NCBI GenBank assembly: GCA_041399085.1
Contig: JAWKTM010000018.1
Location: 1 to 64,000 of the forward strand
Length of the DNA stretch: 64,000 nucleotides
Direction of reading: 5' to 3'
Origin: JAWKTM01 sp041399085
GTDB lineage: Bacteria > Planctomycetota > Planctomycetia > Pirellulales > Pirellulaceae
The position numbers and the translations under genes were made by a program. A model generated the notes under the pieces. The model searched no databases. It was not told the DNA's origin and saw only the letters and a program-made list of their open reading frames with translations. Shown piece by piece: positions 56,094-64,000 of this stretch. The number at the start of each line of letters is the position of its first letter. The stretch's first letter is position 1.

Positions 56094-57437
56094 ATGTGGC
56101 AAGCCGGCATCGCGCGAACTGAGTTGACGCCATTTTGGGGCGTCGAGCTCACCGGATGGGGATACTATCTCGAACGCCGTTGGCAACGCGTCCACGATCC
56201 GCTATTTGCCACGGCCTTGGTTTGTGACGACGGGGAAAACGCCGCCGCGCTCGTCACGCTGGACCTCATGTTGATTGATACGAAGTTCACGCAACGAACG
56301 CGTCAGTGGATTGCCGAGGCCACGGGTCTGTCGCCTGCGTCGATCATGCTCACCTGTTCGCACAGCCACAATGCGCCGGCCGCTGGTGGTTTGTTAGGTG
56401 TGGGCGAGTGCGATCCGTTTTATGAAGAATGGGCCAGTCGCCAAGCCGCCACGGCAGCGATTCTGGCTTGGCACAATCGCCAGCCCGCGCGACTGAGCTG
56501 CGCCGCGACCGACGTCGCTGATCTCTCGTTCAATCGCACTCGGTCGAACGGCGTGATCGATTCGCGTTTGACGGCCGCACGGATCGATCGCATCGACGGC
56601 TCGCCGTTGGCGGTGGTTGTAAATTTCGGAGCGCATCCGACGGTTGGCACCGAATTGCGGCCGTACGATGTCAGTCGCGATGTGCCGGGCGAAGTTTGCG
56701 ATCGGCTCGAAGCGGCCCTGCCCGGCTCGATCGCCATGTATGTGCAAGGCGCCTGCGGTGATGCGAATTTCCACCGCGAATTTAACACGAGCGAACGATG
56801 CCATGAGCCGGCCGAGCAATTGGCAACCGCGGCGCTGAACTCACTTCGCCAATCCGTTCCCGCTTCAACCCACATCGTGGCTTCGGCCAGCCTCATGGCC
56901 GAATTGCCAACTCGGCGTTGGACCCGCGAAGAAATTGAGGCCGACCGCCGCGAAGCTCAACGTCGCCTGGACGAAGACGACATTAGTCAGTGGCGAGAAA
57001 CCATCGGCCGTTCAATGACCAACCGTCCGGACGATATGGTTCGTCGACATGGAGGCGACGAACGCCGTGCGGTCCGCGCCATGTGTCGCTTTCACATCGA
57101 ATGGACTGATCTCATTCTTAAAGATTGGGAATCGCGACCCGAAACATTGTGCACCGAAGTCCAAGCCTTACGCCTGGGCGACCTTTCTATTGTGTCCAAC
57201 GCCTCCGAGTTCTTCTCGCCGTTCGCCTTGGATGTGAGACAGCGCTCTCACCTACCGCATCTTATGATCGCCTGTTACGCCAATGGCCGAATCGGTTACT
57301 TGCCCGACGAACATGACATCCTCGCCCGCAGCTACGCCGGATATCAATCTCCCAAATACTGCAACCAATTCCCCTTCACGCCCGCCTCGGGACCCGCCAT
57401 GTGCGAAACAATGCTCGCGGCGCTTTCTCAAATGTAA
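56094..57437 (+). CDS. Neutral/alkaline ceramidase N-terminal-type hydrolase
   Basis: The 447-residue protein starts after AGGAGCAGC and opens AGIARTELTPFWGVELTGWG, the typical first motif. It has VTLDLMLIDTKFTQRTRQWI, LTCSHSHNAPAAG (zinc-binding His pair), VVNFGAHPTVGTELRPYDVS (another metal His and the catalytic-site Ser/Asp region), and MYVQGACGDANFHREF. A short C-terminus follows. True ceramidases are longer; the N-terminal-only type is widespread in planctomycetes, where it may cleave amide-linked lipids or glycans. No signal peptide is apparent. It is a single plus-strand gene before the ECF sigma gene. Confidence 0.8.
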   Translation: MWQAGIARTELTPFWGVELTGWGYYLERRWQRVHDPLFATALVCDDGENAAALVTLDLMLIDTKFTQRTRQWIAEATGLSPASIMLTCSHSHNAPAAGGLLGVGECDPFYEEWASRQAATAAILAWHNRQPARLSCAATDVADLSFNRTRSNGVIDSRLTAARIDRIDGSPLAVVVNFGAHPTVGTELRPYDVSRDVPGEVCDRLEAALPGSIAMYVQGACGDANFHREFNTSERCHEPAEQLATAALNSLRQSVPASTHIVASASLMAELPTRRWTREEIEADRREAQRRLDEDDISQWRETIGRSMTNRPDDMVRRHGGDERRAVRAMCRFHIEWTDLILKDWESRPETLCTEVQALRLGDLSIVSNASEFFSPFALDVRQRSHLPHLMIACYANGRIGYLPDEHDILARSYAGYQSPKYCNQFPFTPASGPAMCETMLAALSQM

Positions 57438-57553
57438 CCGTAACTCACGCTTGCTTTCGGAATATGTTCGAGTATGTTGCGCATCGCTGGATTTAGCGGT
57501 GTCGCGGTTGGTTGATTGTTGGTAATTGAGGCTCGTCGGGAGAGGCTTTGACG

Positions 57554-58222
57554 ATGAACAAGCCCAGTGACAGTACCAGTTCGGGGCTCATTGACCGCGC
57601 TCGCCGTGGCGATCCACAGGCTTGGCGCGAAATGGTAGATCGCTACGTTCCGTTGGTTCGCTATTGGGTCGTGCGTGGGAACGTGTCGCGGCAAGATCAG
57701 GACGACTTGATTCAAGAGATCCTTCTAGGCGTGTTCCGTCGATTGAAGGACTATCGCCACGAGAGCTTTCGCGGTTTTCTACGCATCGTGGCACGAAACA
57801 AGACTGCGGATCACTTTCGGCGAACCGGTCGCCAACCGCCAACGTTGGACGGTTCGTCAATTATGGAGATGCTGCTGAATTCGTTGCCGCTCCCGACGGA
57901 GACTCAAAGTGGCGACAGGATGCGTGGCGATGGCCCTACCAAAACGGGCGAGTCATCACCTGGCGACGGCCAAACGTTTGCATTCGACGAAATGCAACTC
58001 GAAGATGCCCAACTGGTGGCTCGGGCAGTTGCCGACATCCAGAAATCGACGACGCCGCGAAACTGGGAAATCTTCCATGCGGTGGTGATCGACGGCCGCG
58101 ATCGCGGCGAGGTCGCTCAACAGCACGGCGTCACACTTGGCGCGCTCTACCAGGCCGTTTCCAGCATTAAGCGGCGGTTGCTCAAGCGGATGCGCGAGTT
58201 GGGTGTCGAGCCACCTGAATAG
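57554..58222 (+). CDS. ECF-type RNA polymerase sigma factor
   Basis: The 222-residue protein has sigma region 2 (MVDRYVPLVRYWVVRGNVSR; DDLIQEILLGVFRRLKDYR; FRGFLRIVARNKTADHFRR) and region 4 (NWEIFHAVVIDGRDRGEVAQ; GVTLGALYQAVSSIKRRLLK). A Ser/Gly-rich spacer of about 60 residues is longer than in most ECF factors. GGGAGAGG at 57539-57546 supports ATG 57554. Planctomycetes carry ECF factors paired with Ser/Thr kinases. The kinase at 58337 starts 114 bp later on the same strand and has an anti-sigma-like N-terminus, so it probably controls this sigma factor. Confidence 0.9.
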   Translation: MNKPSDSTSSGLIDRARRGDPQAWREMVDRYVPLVRYWVVRGNVSRQDQDDLIQEILLGVFRRLKDYRHESFRGFLRIVARNKTADHFRRTGRQPPTLDGSSIMEMLLNSLPLPTETQSGDRMRGDGPTKTGESSPGDGQTFAFDEMQLEDAQLVARAVADIQKSTTPRNWEIFHAVVIDGRDRGEVAQQHGVTLGALYQAVSSIKRRLLKRMRELGVEPPE

Positions 58223-58336
58223 CACTCCGGCGAGCTACCTGTTCCGTCGCGACTGTTCGCGTGAGGTCGCCGCGATCTTGCCTCTGACGTTCGATAGAGC
58301 GCATTTTCCCTGGAAACTTCTCCGGACTCGAATTCG

Positions 58337-61327
58337 ATGATCGACCGATCCGTGATGGCCGCGTTTCTCAACGGCGAGCTTTCCGAACAGGAAGCGGCGC
58401 CGGTACGCGCGGCACTGGATTGTGATCCCGAGGCGCGGCAACTGGCGGACGAACTCGACAATGTCGGCGAACTGGGACGGCTCGTCGAAGATGCGCTGGC
58501 GTTGGTCAGCTTTGCGAGCGATCCGCAAGCGATTCAGACCGGCGCTCGCCTCCGCGAGTTTGGATCGACATGGGCGATCGAGGAAACCGAGGAGTTATCG
58601 GAGTCGCAAGGCCCTCAAAACTCAAGCGGCATCCAGCTCCCTTGTTCGTTCGGCGAATTCGACTTACTGGAAGTGCTCAGCGAAGGAGGAATGGGCACGG
58701 TTTACAAGGCCTGGCATCGGAATCTGCACCGGTTGTTTGCGGTGAAAGTGATTGCCGCTCACCGGCTGACAAGCGAACAGGCTCGGCGGCGTTTTCAGCG
58801 AGAAGTGAGCCTCAACGGACGTTTGAAGCATCCGCATTTGGTTCGAGCGGTTTCAGCCGGTCAAGCGGACGACCAACCGTTTCTCGTAATGGAATTGTTG
58901 GAAGGTCAGGACGTGGGCCGATTGGCCCGACGATGGGTACGAATGCCGATCGCCGAAGCGTGCGAGATCGTTCGCCAAGCGGCAATCGGCGTCGATTTTC
59001 TGGCCCGGCAAGGACTCGTGCACCGCGATCTTAAACCGTCCAATCTGATGTTGACGCGACGCGATGACGTCGAGCTCCTCGAAGTCGGCAAAGACCGCCA
59101 GTCTGGTTGGATCGTGAAGATTCTCGACCTCGGTCTAGCCTGCGACACGGAAGCTTCCCCGCCTGACGAGATCACGGTAACGGATCAAGTCCTCGGCACG
59201 ATCGACTACCTCGCGCCCGAGCAGGCAGCCGATCCGCGGCGCGTCGATACGCGAGCCGACATCTACGCGCTTGGCTGCACGCTCTACCGCCTGTTGGCTG
59301 GGGCCACTCCTTTCAGCCATCCAGGAATGGAGACGCCCGTTGCCAAGTTGCTGGCTCATCATCAACAACAGCCACCTCCGTTGCGGCGTCTGCGCCCAGA
59401 ACTCCCACGCGAATTAACGGCCATTATCGAACGCGCGATGGCCAAGAAGCGAAGTCGGCGATTTCGCACCGGTCGCGAACTGGTTGAGGCGCTGGAGCCA
59501 TTTTGCACGGGGGCCGACCTTGAAAGGTTGTTCAACACGGAACCGGCAATCCCGGCTCCACCGTTGCCCGAACCGAAGGCAACTCCCTATCGAACGATGC
59601 TCGGACGATTCTCGCTGCTCTCGATCATCTGCCTGCTGATCGCGTTCGGAATTGTGATTCGCGTGCGCGCCAATCGCGTGAAGCTGATCGTCAAGTCGCC
59701 CGGCGACGATTCACGGATCGAGATCGAATTGGATAATCGCGACGCTGACGTTCCTGTGTCTCAGCAGAACTTAGAATCAGCTCGACCCGAGTTGCCACAC
59801 GAACCAACAAAGGCTGCCGATGAAGCCAGGCAATCAAAGCAGGTCCCCGCTCGCCCGCTCACGATTCCTTTCGATGCCACTCAAGCAGCCCGTGGCCAAG
59901 CAGCTTCGGCGGCACGCACCGGCGTTCCGATCGAAGTGACAAATTCCGTCGGGATGGTGATGCGACTGATTCCGCCCGGAGGCGACGCGACCAGCGACAC
60001 TAGCGCGCCTCGCTGTGAATATCCGTTGTTCATGACCGTTCATGAAATCTCACAACGCGATTACGAGCAAGTGGTAGGGCGATCTCCACGGAATCAACGC
60101 TCGGAGCCAATCACTGGCGACGCAGCGCTACCGGTTGGACATGTCGCCTGGCACGAGGCAATCGAGTTCTGCCGCCGGCTATCGGACTTGCCCGCCGAGC
60201 GACAAGCCGGACGACGATACACTCTGCCCACACAAGCCGAATGGGCTTGGGCCTGCAAAGCCGGAAACGAGGCAGATTTGCCTTGGCCCAGCGAGCGAGT
60301 GCGCGAACATGTGGCGATGCGGGAACCAGCGGCGCGTCGCGTCGCGAGCTTCGCCCCCAATGCCTTTGGCCTGTTTGATATGCACGGAAACATGGCCGAG
60401 TGGGCTGCGGACTGGACCACGATGCGTGAAAGTCCCGACTCCCCAAATTCGAATACGCTCGCACCGGTGCTGTGTGGCGGAAGCTTCGATTCCCATCTCG
60501 CTTCCCAAGTCTCCGCGACGGCCCGTGAACCGTTGCCTGTCGATCGCTCGGCCCGTCCCGATTGTGGATTTCGAGTGATCTGCCGACTAGCGCCAGATGT
60601 GGCCGACGCCGATCCATTCTTGAATGAGTCCAGTAACGGCTTCGATCCCATGATCGTCTTGGACGGCTCACTGCGTGGATGGGGATTCCCGGGCGGACAT
60701 GTAACGAATGCCGATGGTCTCCTAGAGCAAGCGGTCGACAACGAGAACGGCAATTGGGGCACGATCTGGTATGGCCGGCACGGCAACCTTCACGATTTCG
60801 ATATCCGATTCGACTTCAAAATCGACGGCCACGAAACCGAAACGCAACTTCTGTTTCGAGCCAACGTTCTCGAACGAGGGTGGCAGGAGGGGTCGCATTA
60901 TCGCCTATCTCTATCCGGCCCCAAGATGGGAATTCTCTACCGATATGATCCCAGCGGCATTCGCGTCGTGGCAGTATTCCCCGCGGACCAACTTACGCGA
61001 CTTCGCGTGGATACATGGAACCGCCTGGCGCTGCGCTGTGTCGGCCGCCGAACTCGGATTTGGCTAAACGACGAACCATCCATCGACTTCGCCGACCCCA
61101 TGCCCGATGTATGTCTCCACGGCCCACTCAGCTTCCTCACCACCGGCCCCGCCAACACACAACGTCGCCTGGCGTTGTTCCGCAACCTCCGCATCAAACT
61201 GCTAGGCCACCCACCGGCCGAGTCTCTAACACCAATGCCCTGGACCATGGGCGCAGACGCTCTGCCAGCAAACAGCCCACCAGAGGCAGCGCGGGCGAAT
61301 AGACGCGAGTTTCAAACGCCCAAGTAG
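58337..61327 (+). CDS. Membrane Ser/Thr kinase fused to FGE-sulfatase and DUF1080-like domains
   Basis: The 996-residue protein has an anti-sigma-like N-terminal segment (residues ~1-80; SVMAAFLNGELSEQEAAPVR). The kinase domain spans ~107-400: LSEGGMGTVYKAW (P-loop), FAVKVI (ATP Lys), LVHRDLKPSNLMLTRRDD (catalytic loop), ILDLGLAC (DLG in place of DFG) and DYLAPEQAAD. One membrane helix (LLSIICLLIAFGIVIRVR, ~437-455) crosses to the outside. An FGE-sulfatase-type domain follows (~550-770; HVAWHEAIEFCRRLSDLP; GLFDMHGNMAEWAADWT). Last is a DUF1080/concanavalin-like module (~780-960). A cytoplasmic kinase reports on an extracellular ligand-binding half. Probably it phosphorylates or sequesters the adjacent sigma factor; that is inference. 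Confidence 0.88.
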   Translation: MIDRSVMAAFLNGELSEQEAAPVRAALDCDPEARQLADELDNVGELGRLVEDALALVSFASDPQAIQTGARLREFGSTWAIEETEELSESQGPQNSSGIQLPCSFGEFDLLEVLSEGGMGTVYKAWHRNLHRLFAVKVIAAHRLTSEQARRRFQREVSLNGRLKHPHLVRAVSAGQADDQPFLVMELLEGQDVGRLARRWVRMPIAEACEIVRQAAIGVDFLARQGLVHRDLKPSNLMLTRRDDVELLEVGKDRQSGWIVKILDLGLACDTEASPPDEITVTDQVLGTIDYLAPEQAADPRRVDTRADIYALGCTLYRLLAGATPFSHPGMETPVAKLLAHHQQQPPPLRRLRPELPRELTAIIERAMAKKRSRRFRTGRELVEALEPFCTGADLERLFNTEPAIPAPPLPEPKATPYRTMLGRFSLLSIICLLIAFGIVIRVRANRVKLIVKSPGDDSRIEIELDNRDADVPVSQQNLESARPELPHEPTKAADEARQSKQVPARPLTIPFDATQAARGQAASAARTGVPIEVTNSVGMVMRLIPPGGDATSDTSAPRCEYPLFMTVHEISQRDYEQVVGRSPRNQRSEPITGDAALPVGHVAWHEAIEFCRRLSDLPAERQAGRRYTLPTQAEWAWACKAGNEADLPWPSERVREHVAMREPAARRVASFAPNAFGLFDMHGNMAEWAADWTTMRESPDSPNSNTLAPVLCGGSFDSHLASQVSATAREPLPVDRSARPDCGFRVICRLAPDVADADPFLNESSNGFDPMIVLDGSLRGWGFPGGHVTNADGLLEQAVDNENGNWGTIWYGRHGNLHDFDIRFDFKIDGHETETQLLFRANVLERGWQEGSHYRLSLSGPKMGILYRYDPSGIRVVAVFPADQLTRLRVDTWNRLALRCVGRRTRIWLNDEPSIDFADPMPDVCLHGPLSFLTTGPANTQRRLALFRNLRIKLLGHPPAESLTPMPWTMGADALPANSPPEAARANRREFQTPK

Positions 61328-61495
61328 CGAATGAAATCACTCGACAAATGTTGGGACGCGGGAATTTTCAGAATGCCTTCTCATGAAAGACTCGCGTGAG
61401 CGCCCAGCGATCTTGCTGACGTGGAAGCCGTCTTCGGCGTCATATCGAATTCATGAGTGGTGGCTAATCACGGTTTGCAACTGAAAGGGTGATTC

Positions 61496-61750
61496 ATGAT
61501 GTCTCGAAGGTTGTGGTTTTCAGCAGTGATCCTGGGAATTCTTGTTCTCACTCTAGGCGGACCGCGGCTTTCCGCGCAAGTGAAATGCCCGCAATGCGGC
61601 GGCACCGGGCGTTGTGGTCCGCCGGTCCGCGATCCTTCACTTGGTGGCGGATTTTCAAGTTACACGCTTCAAACATGTCCCAAGTGTGACGGACGCGGCT
61701 TGCTTCGCGGAAGTTCCGACGGTGGGGGCGGTGGATGTACGTCGAGCTAA
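61496..61750 (+). CDS. Small secreted Cys-rich protein (CxxCxGxG type)
   Basis: The 84-residue protein has a signal sequence (LWFSAVILGILVLTLGGPRL) and two DnaJ-type zinc motifs (CPQCGGTGRCG, CPKCDGRGLL). A Gly/Ser tail ends GGGGGCTSS. AAAGGGTGA lies before the paired ATGs at 61496/61499. DnaJ-type motifs hold zinc or redox-active Cys. Outside the cell the role could be metal binding or disulfide chemistry. It is followed by a related gene at 61814, apparently as a set with the sigma-kinase genes. Confidence 0.7.
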   Translation: MMSRRLWFSAVILGILVLTLGGPRLSAQVKCPQCGGTGRCGPPVRDPSLGGGFSSYTLQTCPKCDGRGLLRGSSDGGGGGCTSS

Positions 61751-61813
61751 TGAACATCTAGGCCGAGATAGTTCCAATGCAATAAGAAACACTTTGGCTC
61801 GGGAGCAAGACTG

Positions 61814-62067
61814 ATGACACGATCCGGCAATCGTACTCCGCAAACGACCTTTCGTCGCAAACAGCGATAATCATTGCAATTCTTATTCTCGGGCTAGGGT
61901 CCGGCTGTGCGATGGTGAAGCGAATGCAGTGCCGAGTATGTGGCGGTGATGGCAAGTGCAAGGTGTGCGGTGGCGACGGCACTCCAATGTTTACATGGTT
62001 CGCCGATAAGTGCGGCGTTTGCAACGGAACCGGAAGCTGCCAGGAATGCGAGGGTATGGGATTCTGA
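61814..62067 (+). CDS. Small Cys-rich lipoprotein-like protein (probable frameshift)
   Basis: An ATG at 61814 opens MTRSGNRTPQTTFRRKQ but soon stops. In the next frame IIIAILILGLGSGCAMVKRM is a lipoprotein-type signal with a lipobox (LGSGC) and continues CRVCGGDGKCKVCGGDGT, then CGVCNGTGSCQECEGMGF and a stop at 62065-62067. Four CxxC pairs make two zinc-ribbon-like motifs. A single indel near 61860 would join the start with the lipobox. It resembles the gene at 61496 and is likely a tandem paralogue. Without the indel, no ATG, GTG or TTG precedes the lipobox in that frame. Confidence 0.5.
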
Positions 62068-62142
62068 AGAATGCTCGCTCGGCATTTGCCATGAACACAA
62101 GAACGCAGATCGCGACCTTTTCAAACGAACGGGGGAGCTGTT

Positions 62143-64000
62143 TTGTTAATTGAACGTAATAGACTGCGAGTTGAGTCGCACGGTCTGAAGATCGATCATC
62201 TCGTGAGAAATACCTGTTTTGTGATTCGTCGACTGAAGTTAGTTCTGGCTTTCATCATTTGGGGGGTTCAGAGCGCCTTATTAGCCCAGTCACCGAACCC
62301 AAAAGACTTGCTTCCAATGCTGGACTTGTACAATCCGGCGTTTCGGGATCACCGCGGGCAATGGGCGAGGGACGAGATTTCCCTTTCATTGACTGGTCCA
62401 GGAAGCATGAGTTTGCCGTTCCATCCGCAATGCCTATATCCAGGACAGCCACCCGAGCAGGGCGTGTATGTCCTGGAATTGGAAGTTGAACGAAGGGGGC
62501 CAGGAACTTTCCTGTTGGGGCTGCCCGTTGGTTCCGTCGAGGACAAACGTTCGGTCACAATGGCAATCGACCACAATAATCGAGTGACCGGGCCTTACTT
62601 TGTTGACGGGAAAATTATTGGAACGCATGAGCTTGGCCGTGATCATGGTAAGGCATTACTGCCAATGCAGCGACCAGTAAGTATTCGTTGTGAAGTTACG
62701 CCAGGCGAACGGAGAACGGGGCAAGTCGTTCTTTCGATTGGCAACTCGGAAGCCTTTCGTGGCGAAGTCGACGCCGAGCGAATGAGCGGCAAGGTTGAAT
62801 TGACACCTCGTGTAAAGTTTGGACCCTGGAGTGAATTGGCGATCGGCGGAACCGGGACGTTTCGTTTTACAAAAATCGTCTCTACGGGGCGTGGCGTGAC
62901 GCTGGGCTTCCGCGACCCGTCGCGACCACTTGCCAAGGACCCCCAATCTAGGGTCGAAATGGAGAAAGCGAAGGTTGTCTCTCAGCCAGCGTTTATCGCT
63001 GCCGAAGCTCAGCCGATCGCCGTCCTCAAGGGCGCCTGGGGATTGACGGACCAAATGGAGTTTTCAGCCAATGGCAAGATAATGGTTAGCATGGCGCCAC
63101 ACACCGGCCTTAACATGCAGAACAAGATGGTGATTTCGGTGTGGGAAATGCCGACGCGGCGGCTTGTGGTGTCCATTCCAGTACCAAGGGCCGGAACGCG
63201 GCTCGCCGTGGCAGCGGATGGAAACAGCTTTGCGACGATCGAGGTCAATCAGTTTGGCGGTTTTACCGAACATGCATGCGTCTATAACGCCAAGACTGGT
63301 AGGCTTATTTGTTCCATCGATGCGGGCGCACGTTCCATGACGGGGATCGCCATCGCGCCGGATGGAAGTCAGGTCGCAATTGGTACGGACGAAAGTAAAG
63401 ACCGTCCAATCGGCGCCGTTGCCCGTTTCGGACAAGTGGCGCTGATCGACGTGCCCAGAAAGACCAACCGTGGCATCGTCGGTGGCATTCCTTGGTCGAA
63501 TGCCGAATTCCAACGCCCACCGGCCGTCGTTGCTTTGTCCTACTCACCAGATGGCCAGCGATTGGCATTCGGCAATTTGAATAACGATGTGAGCGTGATC
63601 GATACGAAGACTCTAGCGAGTTTGTCGTCGTGTAAATCACGAATGCCAGGGCTGCTCTTAGGTCACAACCGTTTGCGTTGGTCCGACCAAGAAACTTTCG
63701 TGGTCGGAACGGACTTGCGCCGCGTGAACGCGCGCACTGGCGAATCACGTCCGTTGTTCGATCCGACTGTGGTGCTTCCCGATTGGTATTCAAAACCGAC
63801 TCACGAACCGACACATCGAGTCATCAGCACCGACTTAGTGGCGATGTCGGCGGATCGTCTCGTAATAGGTGGAGCTAGGAATTGGACAACGCCGAACGCA
63901 ATAGGAGATATGATCGAGAAGGCCGAGTTTCGCGTGATTGATCTAAATGCAAATAGGGTGATCCGGCAGTTCGCGACTTATGTGGAACCAGGGCATTCTG
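62143..64000 (+). CDS. Secreted WD40-like propeller protein (partial, cut by right edge)
   Basis: From TTG 62143, with GGGGGAG at 62131-62137, the frame stays open for over 600 residues to the window end. A signal-like segment (LKLVLAFIIWGVQSALLAQ) starts around residue 31. A region without repeats follows (SMSLPFHPQCLYPGQPPEQG; LEVERRGPGTFLLGLP). From about residue 300 WD40-type blades appear: MEFSANGKIMVSMAPHTGL, KMVISVWEMPTRRLVVSIPV, VALSYSPDGQRLAFGNLNND and VSVIDTKTLASL. Such proteins are extracytoplasmic propellers, often fused to other domains. The gene is last in the set after the sigma-kinase pair; its start among several in-frame GTG/TTG codons is uncertain. Confidence 0.7.
   Translation, partial: MLIERNRLRVESHGLKIDHLVRNTCFVIRRLKLVLAFIIWGVQSALLAQSPNPKDLLPMLDLYNPAFRDHRGQWARDEISLSLTGPGSMSLPFHPQCLYPGQPPEQGVYVLELEVERRGPGTFLLGLPVGSVEDKRSVTMAIDHNNRVTGPYFVDGKIIGTHELGRDHGKALLPMQRPVSIRCEVTPGERRTGQVVLSIGNSEAFRGEVDAERMSGKVELTPRVKFGPWSELAIGGTGTFRFTKIVSTGRGVTLGFRDPSRPLAKDPQSRVEMEKAKVVSQPAFIAAEAQPIAVLKGAWGLTDQMEFSANGKIMVSMAPHTGLNMQNKMVISVWEMPTRRLVVSIPVPRAGTRLAVAADGNSFATIEVNQFGGFTEHACVYNAKTGRLICSIDAGARSMTGIAIAPDGSQVAIGTDESKDRPIGAVARFGQVALIDVPRKTNRGIVGGIPWSNAEFQRPPAVVALSYSPDGQRLAFGNLNNDVSVIDTKTLASLSSCKSRMPGLLLGHNRLRWSDQETFVVGTDLRRVNARTGESRPLFDPTVVLPDWYSKPTHEPTHRVISTDLVAMSADRLVIGGARNWTTPNAIGDMIEKAEFRVIDLNANRVIRQFATYVEPGHS

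Overview
The window is high-GC bacterial DNA with the gene content of a planctomycete, most likely of the Pirellulales type. The signs are a Tat-exported DUF1501 protein, a multihaem cytochrome fused to HEAT and TPR repeats, Tat-exported Gfo/Idh oxidoreductases, an SHD1-domain protein with a long Pro/Ala linker, zinc-ribbon/GYF_2 membrane proteins, an ECF sigma factor next to a kinase fused to FGE-sulfatase and DUF1080-like domains, and many short palindromic intergenic repeats. Taxonomy is inferred from gene content only; no rRNA or tRNA gene was seen.

Layout. 0-10 kb: ferritin-like protein (cut by the left edge), BON-MscS channel, nitroreductase, baeRF-like protein, aldehyde dehydrogenase, ABM monooxygenase, zinc-ribbon/GYF_2 protein, then a YprB-like exonuclease and a PQQ/BamB-like secreted protein on the minus strand. 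10-14 kb: a giant protein of unknown function. 14.7-21.8 kb (locus A): an accessory island bracketed by inverted copies of a composite repeat (R1-R2). It holds a HExxH peptidase, a CHAT-STAND-TPR protein, a 13-unit ~20-bp array, a two-module helical protein and a small membrane-associated protein. 22-26 kb: a catabolic set (DHDPS-like aldolase, Gfo/Idh, class-III aminotransferase). 26-38.7 kb: PAS histidine kinase, SHD1 protein, ThuA-like protein, double-parvulin foldase, YjbQ protein, a small conserved protein, and a short Hsp70 with a zinc-ribbon partner. 38.7-45.3 kb (locus B, minus strand): a membrane-helical protein, an NB-ARC STAND with kinesin-light-chain TPRs, repeat insertions, a 9-unit 21-bp array, and a second two-module protein carrying a FnIII-like tail. 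45.4-53 kb: a minus-strand series of DUF1501, octahaem cytochrome, enolase-superfamily enzyme, YhaM-like HD exoribonuclease and a hypothetical protein. 53-64 kb: prolyl-tRNA synthetase, a second enolase-superfamily enzyme, a ceramidase-like protein, ECF sigma factor plus multidomain kinase, two Cys-rich CxxCxG small proteins and a WD40-like secreted protein cut by the right edge.

The most unusual signal is that loci A and B share one order on opposite strands: STAND-TPR gene, then a tandem array of about 20-bp units, then about 100-120 bp later a gene whose product appears to contain two copies of a ~70-residue helical module. Both loci also hold most of the reading-frame breaks in the window. 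The housekeeping genes at 22.9-38.7 kb and 45.4-61.3 kb are intact. The breaks therefore reflect either decay of conflict-type genes or uncorrected indels in repeat-rich DNA.
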